A stretch of DNA of 64,000 nt from Neobacillus rhizophilus (GCF_018343535.1 NZ_JAGYPF010000002.1:832103-896102), one strand, 5' to 3'; counted from the first letter of the stretch, positions 36,562-45,312 are shown. Notes: generated from the sequence alone by a model not told the origin. Numbers and translations: made by a program.

Positions 36562-36894
36562 ATGAAGAAAAAGTTGCTAACATTGTTATTAGGAACATCA
36601 TTAGTAATGGGACTTGCTGCTTGCGGGGGCGGCGGGAACAAGGACACTGGCGGCGGTGGTAAAGACACTGCAACCGGTGATGAAGCTGCTAAGATCTTTG
36701 ATCAAAAATGCTCCAGCTGCCACGGCGGAGATCTTAAAGGTGGAGTAGGGCCTAACCTAACAAAGGTTGGTTCTAAGTATTCCAAGGATGAAATCCTAGA
36801 TATCATTCATAATGGCCGCGGCGGAATGCCAGCAGGCGTCATTACTGGTGATGATGCTGACAAAGTGGCTGAATGGCTATCTGCGAAAAAGTAA
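36562..36894 (+). CDS. cccB: Cytochrome c-551 lipoprotein CccB
   Basis: A 110-residue monohaem cytochrome c. A lipoprotein signal (LVMGLAAC, lipidation Cys near residue 22) and a Gly-rich linker lead to a class I cytochrome domain with CSSCH at about residue 50 and the axial Met in GRGGMPAG. It carries electrons outside the membrane between menaquinol:cytochrome c reductase and cytochrome oxidase. ATG 36562 has AGGGGGAG upstream and makes a normal lipoprotein signal; a longer frame starting at 36529 does not. Position matches B. subtilis. It could also exchange electrons with the multihaem proteins nearby. Confidence 0.93.
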   Translation: MKKKLLTLLLGTSLVMGLAACGGGGNKDTGGGGKDTATGDEAAKIFDQKCSSCHGGDLKGGVGPNLTKVGSKYSKDEILDIIHNGRGGMPAGVITGDDADKVAEWLSAKK

Positions 36895-36906
36895 AAACTA
36901 CCCAAG

Positions 36907-36940
36907 AAACGCTCTGTTCATTAACAGGGCGTTTTAATTT
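36907..36940 (+). terminator. Terminator of cccB
   Basis: AAACGCTCTGTT pairs with AACAGGGCGTTT (one G-U), followed by a T-rich tail. Confidence 0.88.
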
Positions 36941-37267
36941 TTTACCCCCGGAAAAAATCTTAATCCTAACTACTTTTTCCAGAATCTCCTTCCCCCTAAT
37001 GTTTGGACATTCAAATTATGTATGTTATCCTAATATGGTCCGTGAAGAAAATTCGACAAAAGAACATGAATTTCCTAACAATATTGTTATATGTAAAAAA
37101 ACATGTCTCTTTTTGTATTTTTGAAAAGAAACTGTAATATAAATACCACTTTTTTTGACAAATTATGATGTTATAATACTATTATGCAGAATTATGCATA
37201 TAGTTGTAGCTATTTTGTCCGTATTGTCGAAATTTGTAAAACAAACTTAAAACAATAGGTGATCTTT
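36941..37267. other. cccB-ftsE intergenic region
   Basis: This is 327 AT-rich bases. An 83-codon frame running out of cccB shows no protein-like features and crosses the terminator, so I do not annotate it. The last 110 bases hold the ftsE promoter. Nothing else is recognisable. Confidence 0.6.
37155..37182 (+). promoter_or_regulatory. SigA-type promoter of ftsEX
   Basis: TTGACA (37155-37160), 16 bases, TACTAT (37177-37182), about 85 bases upstream of ftsE. An overlapping TATAAT at 37172 is too close to this -35 to pair with it. Confidence 0.55.
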
Positions 37268-37954
37268 ATGATAGAAATGCAGGAAGTATATAAAAAATAT
37301 CCGAATGGCGTTTCTGCTATCAATGGGATTGACGTCCGGATTAATCAGGGTGAATTTGTCTATGTCGTAGGGCCGAGCGGTGCCGGGAAATCGACATTTA
37401 TTAAAATGATGTACCGCGAAGAAGTTCCAACCTCAGGAACAATCACGATCAACGGAGCGAATCTTGCAAAGTTAAAGATGAGCAAGGTTCCGTTATTCCG
37501 CCGTAACCTTGGCGTTGTCTTCCAAGACTTTAAACTGCTTCCAACACTAACAGTCTATGAAAATGTCGCATTCGCTTTAGAGGTTATTGAGGCGCAGCCG
37601 AAGGTAATCAAGAAACGTGTCATGGAAGTTATGGATCTTGTTGGCTTGAAGCATAAAATTAAAATGCTTCCTTCCGAGCTTTCCGGCGGTGAGCAGCAGC
37701 GTATTTCGATTGCCCGCTCCATTGTTAACTCACCAAGACTCGTTATTGCCGATGAGCCGACAGGGAACCTTGACCCTGATACATCATGGGAGATAATGAA
37801 AATTTTTGAAGAAATCAATAATCGCGGCACAACTGTCGTGATGGCAACCCACAACAAAGAGATAGTCAATACTTTAAAACATCGCGTCATCGCTATTGAA
37901 GGCGGAAGAATTGCGCGTGATGAACAAAGAGGTGAATACGGTTATGAAAATTAG
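37268..37954 (+). CDS. ftsE: Cell division ABC transporter ATPase FtsE
   Basis: A 228-residue ABC ATPase. Walker A is GPSGAGKST (about residue 37), the signature is LSGGEQQRIS (about 138) and Walker B is LVIADEPTGNLD. With FtsX it forms a complex that does not transport but activates peptidoglycan hydrolases; in B. subtilis it drives CwlO during elongation and affects sporulation entry. ATG 37268 is preferred over GTG 37259 because the protein then begins MIEMQEVYK as in other Bacillus species, with AGGTGAT upstream. The end overlaps ftsX by 11 bases. Confidence 0.96.
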   Translation: MIEMQEVYKKYPNGVSAINGIDVRINQGEFVYVVGPSGAGKSTFIKMMYREEVPTSGTITINGANLAKLKMSKVPLFRRNLGVVFQDFKLLPTLTVYENVAFALEVIEAQPKVIKKRVMEVMDLVGLKHKIKMLPSELSGGEQQRISIARSIVNSPRLVIADEPTGNLDPDTSWEIMKIFEEINNRGTTVVMATHNKEIVNTLKHRVIAIEGGRIARDEQRGEYGYEN

Positions 37955-38837
37955 AACAATTGGCCGTCACGCCCGGGAAAGCTTAAAAAGTATTAAAAGA
38001 AACGGCTGGATGACATTTGCGTCAGTGGGGGCCGTTACCGTTACCCTTATCTTAGTCGGTGTCTTTTTTGTGATTATGATGAATTTAAATAAAGTGGCCG
38101 ATACGATTGAAGAGGACGTGCAAATCCGCGTTCATATCGATGTTGCTGCCAACAAACAGGATCAGGATGCCTTGATGGCACAGATTCAGGCCATTCCTGA
38201 GGTGAAAAGTGTCAAATTTTCTCCTAAGGAACAAGAATTGAAAGATTTAGTTCAGAGCATGGGTGAAGAAGGGAAAGCCTTTAAGCTTTTTGAACAGGAT
38301 AACCCTTTAAATGACGTGTTTATTGTAAAAACAAAAAATCCAACCGACACGATGAAGGCCGCGAAAAAAGTGGAAAAGCTCCATTATGTCGCCAAGGTCA
38401 AATACGGTCAGGACAAGGTTGAAAAACTATTTAAGTTCATTAAAGCTAGCCGAAATGTCGGAGTTGTGTTAATCCTAGGCTTGTTCTTTACGGCGATCTT
38501 CCTTATTTCCAATACGATCAAAATTACGATTATTGCGAGAAGAAGAGAAATTAAGATTATGAGGCTGGTAGGAGCGACAAACTCCTTTATTCGCTGGCCG
38601 TTCTTCCTTGAAGGGTTATGGCTTGGAATTATCGGTTCAATCTTGCCGATCATCTTAATCGGCATCGCTTATTACCGAGCCTACGATTATATTAGCCCTA
38701 AGCTGGTTGGGACATTTATCAAAATCCTTCCGTTTGATCCATTCTTCTACCAAGTTGCCGGTATCCTCCTATTAATGGGTGCCTTTATCGGAGTTTGGGG
38801 CAGTGTCATGTCGGTAAGGAAATTTTTAAAAGTTTAA
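37944..38837 (+). CDS. ftsX: Cell division protein FtsX
   Basis: A 297-residue membrane partner of FtsE with four helices: one at about residues 25-45, then an extracellular loop domain (about 50-165), and three C-terminal helices. RNGWMTFASVGAV is the conserved start of the first helix, and RRREIKIMRLVGATNSFIRW is the FtsX/MacB-type coupling region. AGAGGTG lies about eight bases before ATG 37944; the 11-base overlap with ftsE fits translational coupling. The M23 peptidase encoded next is a likely client of the complex. Confidence 0.95.
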   Translation: MKIRTIGRHARESLKSIKRNGWMTFASVGAVTVTLILVGVFFVIMMNLNKVADTIEEDVQIRVHIDVAANKQDQDALMAQIQAIPEVKSVKFSPKEQELKDLVQSMGEEGKAFKLFEQDNPLNDVFIVKTKNPTDTMKAAKKVEKLHYVAKVKYGQDKVEKLFKFIKASRNVGVVLILGLFFTAIFLISNTIKITIIARRREIKIMRLVGATNSFIRWPFFLEGLWLGIIGSILPIILIGIAYYRAYDYISPKLVGTFIKILPFDPFFYQVAGILLLMGAFIGVWGSVMSVRKFLKV

Positions 38838-38951
38838 TAAGATCAGGAGGGAACCGTATATTGTTCCTTCCTGATTTTGTGTGTTTTATAGAATCATTTG
38901 AAAAATAGGGACGATTAACCGATTAGAGAGAGAAACGAGGGAGAAATCGGA

Positions 38952-40217
38952 ATGAAGAAGACGATAATTACGCTGACCGCTGCTGCCACCGTCGGACTTG
39001 GGACTGTCCTTGGAGGCTTGCCGCTGACAACAAAAGCAGCCTCTATTTCCAGTCTGAAGGGTGAGCAGAATAAAATCCACAGCCAGCGGTCCGAACTTAA
39101 GTCAGGAATTAACGATGCGAATGCAAAAATTAATGATCTGCAAAATCAAGAAAACAGTGTTCACAATGAAATCAGCCGTCTTGAAGCTGCCATGAACGAC
39201 ACAACGAGTAAAATCAATCAAAAAACGGCAAAGATTGACGAAACAAAGGTTGAAATCGCCAAGTTTCAGGAAGATATAAAGGCCTTGCAGGAACGGATTG
39301 AAAAACGAAATGTCCTTTTGAAGGACCGGGTCCGCAGTTATCAGGCGAATGGAACTGTAATAAATTACCTGGATGTTTTGCTGGGGTCGCAGAGCTTTAG
39401 TGACTTTATTGACCGGGCAAGCGCGGTAGCCACATTCATGCAGGCAGACCAGGATATTTTAAAGCAACACGAGGCTGACAAAGCTGAAGTGGAAGAAAAG
39501 CAGAAAAAAGTAGAATCGGATCTTGCTAGTTTAGAAACGATGGTCGCAGATTTGAAAAAAATGAACGAACAATTAAGCGCACAACGGGCTGAAAAAGATA
39601 ATTTATTGGCTACGATAGCTGACCAAAAAGCAGAAGCCCAGGAATATGTAGTGGACATGCAGGAGCAGGAGCAGATTCTTGCTGCTCAGGAGGCTGCAAT
39701 TCAAAGATCCATCAAAGCCCAGGAAGCGGCAGCAGCCGCAGCAGCCGCAGCCGCAGCAGCTGCAGCCGCTGCTAAGCCGTCCGGCAATGGCAGCAATACT
39801 GTAGCTGTAGCACCACCGGTTTCGGGAGGCAGCTTCACAAGACCGGCTGCAGGTATCATTACCTCAGGATACGGTGGGCGAGATGGCGGCTTCCACTATG
39901 GCGTCGACATTGCCAAGGCGGGCTCTGTGCCAATCGTTGCCGCAGCAGATGGAGAAGTGTATGTATCTCATTTCTCAAGCAGTTATGGAAACGTCGTTTA
40001 CATTTTGCATAATATCAATGGTCAGTATTATACAACCGTTTATGCGCATATGAGCACGAGAATGGTGGGCGAAGGCACTACCGTGAAAAAAGGCCAGCAA
40101 ATCGGACTTATGGGGAACACTGGCGACTCCCACGGCCAGCACTTGCACTTCGAGCTATACAGAGGCAAATGGGAATACCATGCGGCCATCAATCCGGTGG
40201 GAATTGTACCGTTGTAA
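38952..40217 (+). CDS. M23 family peptidoglycan hydrolase with coiled coil
   Basis: A 421-residue exported protein. A signal peptide (about residues 1-30) is followed by a long coiled coil (about 35-255), a pure poly-Ala run of about 15 residues near 257-272, a flexible linker and a LytM/M23 domain (about 300-421). The zinc ligands are visible: HYGVD and HLHFE, so the peptidase looks active. The coiled-coil plus M23 layout is that of EnvC and similar FtsEX-controlled hydrolases or activators, and the gene follows ftsEX directly, so it is probably the FtsEX-regulated wall hydrolase here. GAGGGAGAA lies just before the ATG. Confidence 0.92.
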   Translation: MKKTIITLTAAATVGLGTVLGGLPLTTKAASISSLKGEQNKIHSQRSELKSGINDANAKINDLQNQENSVHNEISRLEAAMNDTTSKINQKTAKIDETKVEIAKFQEDIKALQERIEKRNVLLKDRVRSYQANGTVINYLDVLLGSQSFSDFIDRASAVATFMQADQDILKQHEADKAEVEEKQKKVESDLASLETMVADLKKMNEQLSAQRAEKDNLLATIADQKAEAQEYVVDMQEQEQILAAQEAAIQRSIKAQEAAAAAAAAAAAAAAAAKPSGNGSNTVAVAPPVSGGSFTRPAAGIITSGYGGRDGGFHYGVDIAKAGSVPIVAAADGEVYVSHFSSSYGNVVYILHNINGQYYTTVYAHMSTRMVGEGTTVKKGQQIGLMGNTGDSHGQHLHFELYRGKWEYHAAINPVGIVPL

Positions 40218-40229
40218 ACATAATAACTT

Positions 40230-40263
40230 AAACAGGCGGAGCAGAGGCTCCGCCTGTTTTTTT
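40230..40263 (+). terminator. Terminator after M23 peptidase gene
   Basis: An 11-bp stem AACAGGCGGAG/CTCCGCCTGTT followed by seven T residues. Confidence 0.93.
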
Positions 40264-40299
40264 CCTAATAGCGTACAATGTCAACTTTGCATCATGAAC

Positions 40300-40338
40300 C
40301 GTCCTATCGGACTTGCCAATCGGCGAGTTTTCATTTAT
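40300..40338 (+). repeat. Dispersed double-hairpin element, copy 1
   Basis: Two adjacent tetraloop-like hairpins, GTCC-TATC-GGAC and TTGCC-AATC-GGCGA, followed by TTTTCATTTA. Related copies lie at 47261-47310 and 52942-52977. Confidence 0.6.
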
Positions 40339-40454
40339 CCTCTCAGACACTCATAACTCGTCCATTCCTTACATATATCTTAATAATCGGGCAGGAATTC
40401 GGAGCCTTTTTAGAAAATAGATTATTAGGCGTACTATATGAGGAGGACCTTTGA

Positions 40455-41930
40455 ATGAATCGAAAATGGATAGCCTTGATGATGGCAGGGTCGCTGATAA
40501 CAGGGGCAGGTGGCACCTATGCGAGTATGCAGTTTTTAGAGAAGAAGGATGCATCTTCCCAGCTAGAACAGGCGTTGATCCCGCAAAACAAGCCTAAAGC
40601 TGCCAATGTCCAGACGGCGGCGTCCGAAACAGAAGTTAAGGACTTGAAAAAGGTGGAGAAGGCCTATGAACTGATCCTGGATAACTATGTTGAAAAAGTA
40701 GCCCAAGATAAGCTGGTTGAGGGCGCCATCCAAGGGATGCTTTCGGTATTAAAGGATCCATATTCCGTTTATATGGATAAGGATACAGCCCAGCAATTTA
40801 CACAAACGTTGGAATCCTCCTTCGAAGGAATTGGTGCCGAAGTGGGAATGGTCGACGGTAAAATTGTTATTGTCTCACCTTTTAAAAATTCACCAGCTGA
40901 AAAAGCAGGAATCAAGCCAAATGATCAAATTTTAAAGGTGGATGGGGCCTCTGTTGAAGGACTCGACCTGAATAAAGCCACGCTCAAAATTCGCGGCAAA
41001 AAGGGGACAACCGTCACTTTAGAGATTGCCAGAAAAGGCCTTAAGGAGCCATTGACAGTAAAAGTAAAGCGCGATGAAATTCCGCTTGAGACTGTCCATT
41101 CCTCAGTCAAAAAGCAGGACGGCAAAAAAGTCGGCTACATCGAGATTACTTCTTTTTCTGATCAAACAGATGAAGATTTTAAAAAGAGCTTAAAAGAGTT
41201 AGAGGATGACAAAATTAAAGGACTCGTGCTTGATGTGCGCGGTAACCCGGGCGGACTCCTCGAGAGTGTTGACGAGATTTTAAAAGAGTTTATTCCAAAC
41301 GACAAACCTTACGTTCAAATTCAGGAGAGAAATGGCGACAAGCGGCGCTTTTTTTCAACGATAACTGAGAAAAAACCGTATCCGGTAGTCGTTCTTACAA
41401 ACAAAGGCAGTGCTTCAGCTTCGGAAATTTTAGCTGGAGCGTTAAAGGAAGCGGCCGGCTACCCGATTGTCGGAGAGAAAACATTCGGCAAGGGCACTGT
41501 TCAGCAGGCGATGCCGATGGAGGACGGCAGCAACATCAAGCTGACATTATATAAATGGCTGACTCCGGATGGAAATTGGATTCATAAGAAGGGCATCAAG
41601 CCAGATGTGGCCGTTAAGCAGCCGGTTATCTTCTCTACCCATCCGCTTCAGATTGAAAAGCCACTCGTTAAGGACATGAACAATGAACAGGTGAAGAATG
41701 CTCAGGAGATTCTAGACGGGTTGGGGCTTGCTCCTGGGCGGACGGATGGTTATTTCAGTGAGGAAACTGCGGCAGCCGTGAAAGGCTTCCAGCAAAATCA
41801 CGACCTACCGGTTACTGGGAAAATTGACGCGAAAACGGCCTCCAAACTAGAGGAAGCCGCGATGAAAGAAATGAAAAAAGAGAAAAACGACCTGCAGCTG
41901 CAAGCGGCATTGAGACTGGCGGCGAAATAG
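40455..41930 (+). CDS. ctpB: Carboxy-terminal processing protease CtpB (S41)
   Basis: A 491-residue exported S41 serine protease. It has an N-terminal signal/anchor, a PDZ domain (about residues 115-200; GIGAEVGMVDGKIV, KAGIKPNDQILKVDG) and the S41 domain with nucleophile Ser in NKGSASASEI and the partner Lys in GEKTFGKGTVQ. A C-terminal PG_binding_1 domain lies at about 410-465 (LGLAPGRTDGYFSEET). In B. subtilis CtpB cleaves SpoIVFA to help activate sigma-K during sporulation. AGGAGGA lies ten bases before the ATG. The position between ftsEX and minJ matches B. subtilis. Confidence 0.93.
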   Translation: MNRKWIALMMAGSLITGAGGTYASMQFLEKKDASSQLEQALIPQNKPKAANVQTAASETEVKDLKKVEKAYELILDNYVEKVAQDKLVEGAIQGMLSVLKDPYSVYMDKDTAQQFTQTLESSFEGIGAEVGMVDGKIVIVSPFKNSPAEKAGIKPNDQILKVDGASVEGLDLNKATLKIRGKKGTTVTLEIARKGLKEPLTVKVKRDEIPLETVHSSVKKQDGKKVGYIEITSFSDQTDEDFKKSLKELEDDKIKGLVLDVRGNPGGLLESVDEILKEFIPNDKPYVQIQERNGDKRRFFSTITEKKPYPVVVLTNKGSASASEILAGALKEAAGYPIVGEKTFGKGTVQQAMPMEDGSNIKLTLYKWLTPDGNWIHKKGIKPDVAVKQPVIFSTHPLQIEKPLVKDMNNEQVKNAQEILDGLGLAPGRTDGYFSEETAAAVKGFQQNHDLPVTGKIDAKTASKLEEAAMKEMKKEKNDLQLQAALRLAAK

Positions 41931-41948
41931 GGTGCATTTTTGCAGCAG

Positions 41949-41985
41949 AGCAGCGGCCCTTGGATAGAGGGGTGCTGCTTTTTTG
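41949..41985 (+). terminator. Terminator of ctpB
   Basis: AGCAGC...CCCT pairs with AGGGG.GCTGCT around a short loop, followed by TTTTTTG. Confidence 0.82.
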
Positions 41986-42003
41986 TGCTCTTGAATCCGA
42001 TTT

Positions 42004-42115
42004 GGCGGATACCATTCGTATTTTGGCGGAAAGCTCTATCAGGTTGCGGATATTAGAAAAATCCGGTGGATAACTTCACAAATTTGGCGGATATCCAGTC
42101 AGATTCGGCGGATAA
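42004..42115 (+). repeat. 21-bp-period intergenic array D, core GGCGGATA
   Basis: Six units start at 42004, 42025, 42045, 42065, 42086 and 42107, with intervals 21, 20, 20, 21, 21. Cores are GGCGGATAC, GGCGGAAAG, TGCGGATAT, GGTGGATAA, GGCGGATAT and GGCGGATAA. The core is the same as in array B, 28 kb away. It lies between the ctpB terminator and minJ; the remainder of this 340-base gap is AT-rich and presumably holds the minJ promoter. Confidence 0.9.
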
Positions 42116-42270
42116 CCGTAATCCCCCATAAAACCGGCCCGCTCCAAAATAACTAATTTAAAAGTTTCTATAATCTAGCAATATGTTTTATGGTTTTAAT
42201 TTGGTAAAATAAAACTTAGAGACTTTTAAATTCCATTACTAGAAACTTTGATAGAGGCAGGTGACAGGAT

Positions 42271-43464
42271 TTGGTACAAATATGGCTTGTGGAACTTCTC
42301 AAAGGGACAGGCAAGTTATTTCTTCATCCTGTTTTATACTATCTCGTTTTCCTTGCAGGAATCTTGGGTGTAATGAGGGTAAAACGTGAACGGAAAAATT
42401 TCCATGTGCGGGCCGAGGATGCCTATTTTGAATTGCGGCAGTTGTTTCCTCTCGGGCTTATTATCGGCGTAATTCTTTCGGCCATTGTAGTCGCCGTGGG
42501 AATCGCTGTGCCATTTGCGGCAATCCTGCTAGTCGTGGGGACGACCCTTTTGTGGTCACTGACCACAAATGTCCGCTGGATGTCTCCGGCTTACACGGTT
42601 GGGGCTGCTTTCTTTGCGGTCATCCTGTTTGCGCAAAACAATTGGTCAATTCCGTTTTTTTCAAAAGCCTTTAACCAGATTAGTGACAGGATTTATCCAT
42701 CCATCGTGGTCATTTTGGGTTTCCTCATAATCGCTGAAGGGATCCTTATTTTCAAAAATGGTACCAAGGGGACTTCACCAAAGCTGGTTAAGAGCAAACG
42801 CGGCCAAAGCATTGGTGCCCATGAGGTGAAGCGCCTCTGGATGCTTCCCATGCTTATGCTGGTACCGGGAAATGCATTAATACTGCCATTCGATTGGTGG
42901 CCGGTATTCCATTTGGGTGTTACAGAATATTCTCTTATTCTAGTACCCTTCGCTATCAGCTTTCATCAGCAAATCAAAGGGATGCTTCCAAGTGAAGCCG
43001 TTAAAAAGCATGGCCGTCAAGTTATTACGCTTGGTGTATTGATTACCTTACTTTCAGTAGCAGGCTATTGGTATCCGCTAGCATCGATTGTGACAGTCGG
43101 ACTTGCTGTCATCGGCCGGGAAGCTATATCATTATTCGCTTACTTAAAGGATGACAACAAACCAGTTTATTTTTCGAAAAAAAATAACGGCTTGATGATC
43201 ATAGGCATCATTCCGCAATCGCCGGCAGATAAAATGGGTCTCAAGGTTGGGGAAACCATTGCGAAAGTGAACGGAATGCAAATTCGTGATGAATCGACCT
43301 TCTATGAGGCGCTGCAAAAGAACCGCGCCCACTGCAAGCTTGACGTTCTCGATACCAACAGCGAGATCCGCTTCGTCCAGCGTGCCCTTTTCGAAGGTGA
43401 ACACCATGAACTTGGAATCCTTTTTGTACAGGAACAACGGAAATATGGGAAAAAGACAGGGTAA
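42271..43464 (+). CDS. minJ: Cell division topological determinant MinJ
   Basis: A 397-residue polytopic membrane protein with about seven helices and a C-terminal PDZ domain (about residues 300-390; NGLMIIGIIPQSPADKMGL, VGETIAKVNG). In B. subtilis MinJ, also 397 residues, links DivIVA at the poles to MinD and blocks polar division. RVKRERKNFHVRAEDAYFEL after the first helix is a recognisable Bacillus motif. The start is a TTG with AGGTGACAGG just upstream. Its place after ctpB agrees with B. subtilis. Confidence 0.93.
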   Translation: MVQIWLVELLKGTGKLFLHPVLYYLVFLAGILGVMRVKRERKNFHVRAEDAYFELRQLFPLGLIIGVILSAIVVAVGIAVPFAAILLVVGTTLLWSLTTNVRWMSPAYTVGAAFFAVILFAQNNWSIPFFSKAFNQISDRIYPSIVVILGFLIIAEGILIFKNGTKGTSPKLVKSKRGQSIGAHEVKRLWMLPMLMLVPGNALILPFDWWPVFHLGVTEYSLILVPFAISFHQQIKGMLPSEAVKKHGRQVITLGVLITLLSVAGYWYPLASIVTVGLAVIGREAISLFAYLKDDNKPVYFSKKNNGLMIIGIIPQSPADKMGLKVGETIAKVNGMQIRDESTFYEALQKNRAHCKLDVLDTNSEIRFVQRALFEGEHHELGILFVQEQRKYGKKTG

Positions 43465-43565
43465 TGTAGCTGGTATTAAAAAAATGGGGGTTTTTGCACC
43501 CATGAAACATTCATTCGTTAATTTTTCATCAGGACCTGTTGTTATCCAATGTAAATGATGCTATG

Positions 43566-43606
43566 ATGATATATGTCTAATGTCTTGCAGTCATTAGATA
43601 TATCAT
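43566..43606 (+). other. Long inverted repeat upstream of MpsC genes
   Basis: ATGATATAT-GT-CTAATG pairs with CATTAGATATATCAT: 15 paired bases with a two-base bulge and a nine-base loop. No T-run follows, so it is not a terminator. It lies in the minJ-MpsC gap and would fold in the leader RNA of the following gene if that RNA starts upstream. Confidence 0.5.
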
Positions 43607-43691
43607 ACTAACTAAAAGTATCTTTTTTGATAATCTATAAATCATTGTGATGGTAAATGGTAGAAACTATTATTATTAGTCGTCTTGACCG

Positions 43692-43730
43692 TGGCCTAAC
43701 TTCCTTTTTGTGAAGTTAGGCCTTTTTATT
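43692..43730 (+). terminator. Terminator before first MpsC gene
   Basis: An 11-bp stem GGCCTAACTTC/GAAGTTAGGCC with a TTTTT tail, only about ten bases upstream of the GGGGG ribosome site of the next gene. It probably ends the minJ transcript but could attenuate the MpsC gene. Confidence 0.88.
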
Positions 43731-43748
43731 TTTATAAGGGGGATTTGA

Positions 43749-44441
43749 ATGGTTGCAACGCAAGAAGATCTGCTATCTGTAAGCAGTTCTTTCAGTAGAA
43801 TTATCAAGCAGGGGGTTGGGAAGGGCCCTGAAACCTGTTATTCTGTGTTAAAAGAAAACCGATTATATATCTATATTCGTAACTTTAAGACACCTGCAGA
43901 AGAAGTCTTAACCGACAAAAAAGAGTATAACTTAGTAATGAGATATCGCTCCTCTGTAATATCTGCATTATCCAACGAGTTAATGCAAGAGGCATCGCAG
44001 CTTTTAAAGATTTCCTTCGATTCCTTTCATCAAGATTGGAACTTTCATACTAACTCCGGTATTTTGTTATTAGTGGATAATACTTTCAATCCGGATGTAA
44101 AGATAGATGAAGAGTTTGAAAGGAAGTTATATCAAACAGTACGAATGGTAGGTTCACAGCTGCATAAAATCCCGTACAATCTTAAGGTTGTCAAGTATAC
44201 GCAGAATATTTGTGCGATTGAATCTCAAGAGAGCAAGCTTCCACTGGAATACTTGTTATTGGAACAAGGGCAAACAGACCTATTATTAACTCATACTATA
44301 GAAATAAAAAAGGGATACTTTAAGAATAGGGAATTATTTGAAAAAATATTTAATAGGTCAATCCAGGATATATTCTTGATGTGGGATTGTAAACATAATA
44401 AAAGCTATTTGATTTTTAGCTTCAACAAGGTTTATTACTAA
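43749..44441 (+). CDS. MpsC/DUF2294 family protein, first copy
   Basis: A 230-residue soluble protein made of two related halves. The first half begins like DUF2294 (SSFSRIIKQGVGKGPETCYS), a family now linked to MpsC of the staphylococcal MpsABC membrane-potential/bicarbonate system. It contains the FDSFHQDWNFHTNSGILL motif, and the second half ends with a parallel IQDIFLMWDCKHNKSYLIFSF motif. No MpsA or MpsB gene is in the window, so the role is open. GGGGG lies nine bases before the ATG. The next gene is a diverged tandem copy. Confidence 0.8.
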   Translation: MVATQEDLLSVSSSFSRIIKQGVGKGPETCYSVLKENRLYIYIRNFKTPAEEVLTDKKEYNLVMRYRSSVISALSNELMQEASQLLKISFDSFHQDWNFHTNSGILLLVDNTFNPDVKIDEEFERKLYQTVRMVGSQLHKIPYNLKVVKYTQNICAIESQESKLPLEYLLLEQGQTDLLLTHTIEIKKGYFKNRELFEKIFNRSIQDIFLMWDCKHNKSYLIFSFNKVYY

Positions 44442-44451
44442 ATAGTAATCA

Positions 44452-44489
44452 TACTGCCTGGACATGATAATGTTAAGCAGTCTTTTTTT
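44452..44489 (+). terminator. Terminator between the two MpsC genes
   Basis: ACTGC...GACAT pairs with ATGTT...GCAGT, followed by CTTTTTTT. Confidence 0.75.
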
Positions 44490-44519
44490 GCCTTTGTCGA
44501 AAGAGAGGTCAAATCACTT

Positions 44520-45215
44520 ATGTCATCAACACTGCAGCAAAAGTTAATGGATATAAGCAGCCTAACTAGCAAATTGTTAAGGAAAAATTTTGGTCGTGGC
44601 CCGGAATCCTGCATTGCTTATGCGAACGAGCGATTTCTGATTTTTTACATACGAGGGTTTTTGTCTCCTTTGGAATCCACTTTGCTTGAGAACGGCAATT
44701 CAGATAACGTCGAAATTTCCCGAAATATAATCATGAAAACGGTCCTGTACCAATTGAAGGCAATTATCGAATTAGAATTTGAACAAAATGTAGAATCGTT
44801 TTACCACGATTGGAATTATCCACAAAATACAGGCATGATAACTGTCCAATTTGAAGGTGAGATCGCTAAACAAAACCTTCAGAATATTGACCGCCCTATT
44901 GATTTAACGCTATTAACGGATGAAGTTGAAAGAATTAGTATTTTAGTTCAAAAAAGACCTGAAAGAACAGAGGCATTCTTTATCTCTCCAAAAATCTATC
45001 TGGTACAGCGGGATGGAATTTTAGTTCAAATTGAAAAGAAGTTAATTGAAAAGGGATATGAAGATACACTTATGGTCGCAAAGGATGAACTAGAAAAGTT
45101 GTATTTACATCATGATAACCGCTTTGAAGAAATTTTTAATAATCCTGTCGCTGATATCTTTGTGGATTGGGACTTTAGTGAAGATAGAAGTATTATGTGT
45201 TTTGTGCTCAAGTAG
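44520..45215 (+). CDS. MpsC/DUF2294 family protein, second copy
   Basis: A 231-residue paralogue of the preceding protein with the same two-half layout: KLLRKNFGRGPESCIAYA at the start, VESFYHDWNYPQNTGMITV at about residues 96-114, and VADIFVDWDFSEDRSIMCF at the end. AGAGAGG lies about eleven bases upstream of the ATG. A terminator separates the two copies, so they may be expressed separately. The pair points to tandem duplication followed by divergence. No catalytic residues are evident. Confidence 0.8.
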   Translation: MSSTLQQKLMDISSLTSKLLRKNFGRGPESCIAYANERFLIFYIRGFLSPLESTLLENGNSDNVEISRNIIMKTVLYQLKAIIELEFEQNVESFYHDWNYPQNTGMITVQFEGEIAKQNLQNIDRPIDLTLLTDEVERISILVQKRPERTEAFFISPKIYLVQRDGILVQIEKKLIEKGYEDTLMVAKDELEKLYLHHDNRFEEIFNNPVADIFVDWDFSEDRSIMCFVLK

Positions 45216-45271
45216 AGATGGAAGGGTTGATAAAGGATAACTTAGATAATATTCATACTTATGTAAATGAA

Positions 45272-45312
45272 GAAAGCCGAGGGAACCAACATCCCTCGGC
45301 TTTCCTTTTTCT
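45272..45312. terminator. Bidirectional terminator between MpsC gene and ABC exporter
   Basis: A perfect 12-bp stem GAAAGCCGAGGG/CCCTCGGCTTTC with a nine-base loop and T-rich tails suited to both converging transcripts. Confidence 0.9.

Noticed and set aside
36873-37124. 83-codon frame downstream of cccB
   Set aside because: It begins inside cccB, runs through its terminator and lacks a ribosome site or protein-like composition.
43468-43505. Hairpin ATGGG...CCCAT just after minJ
   Set aside because: On the plus strand it has no T-tail; the A-run would make it a minus-strand terminator, but no minus-strand gene lies there.
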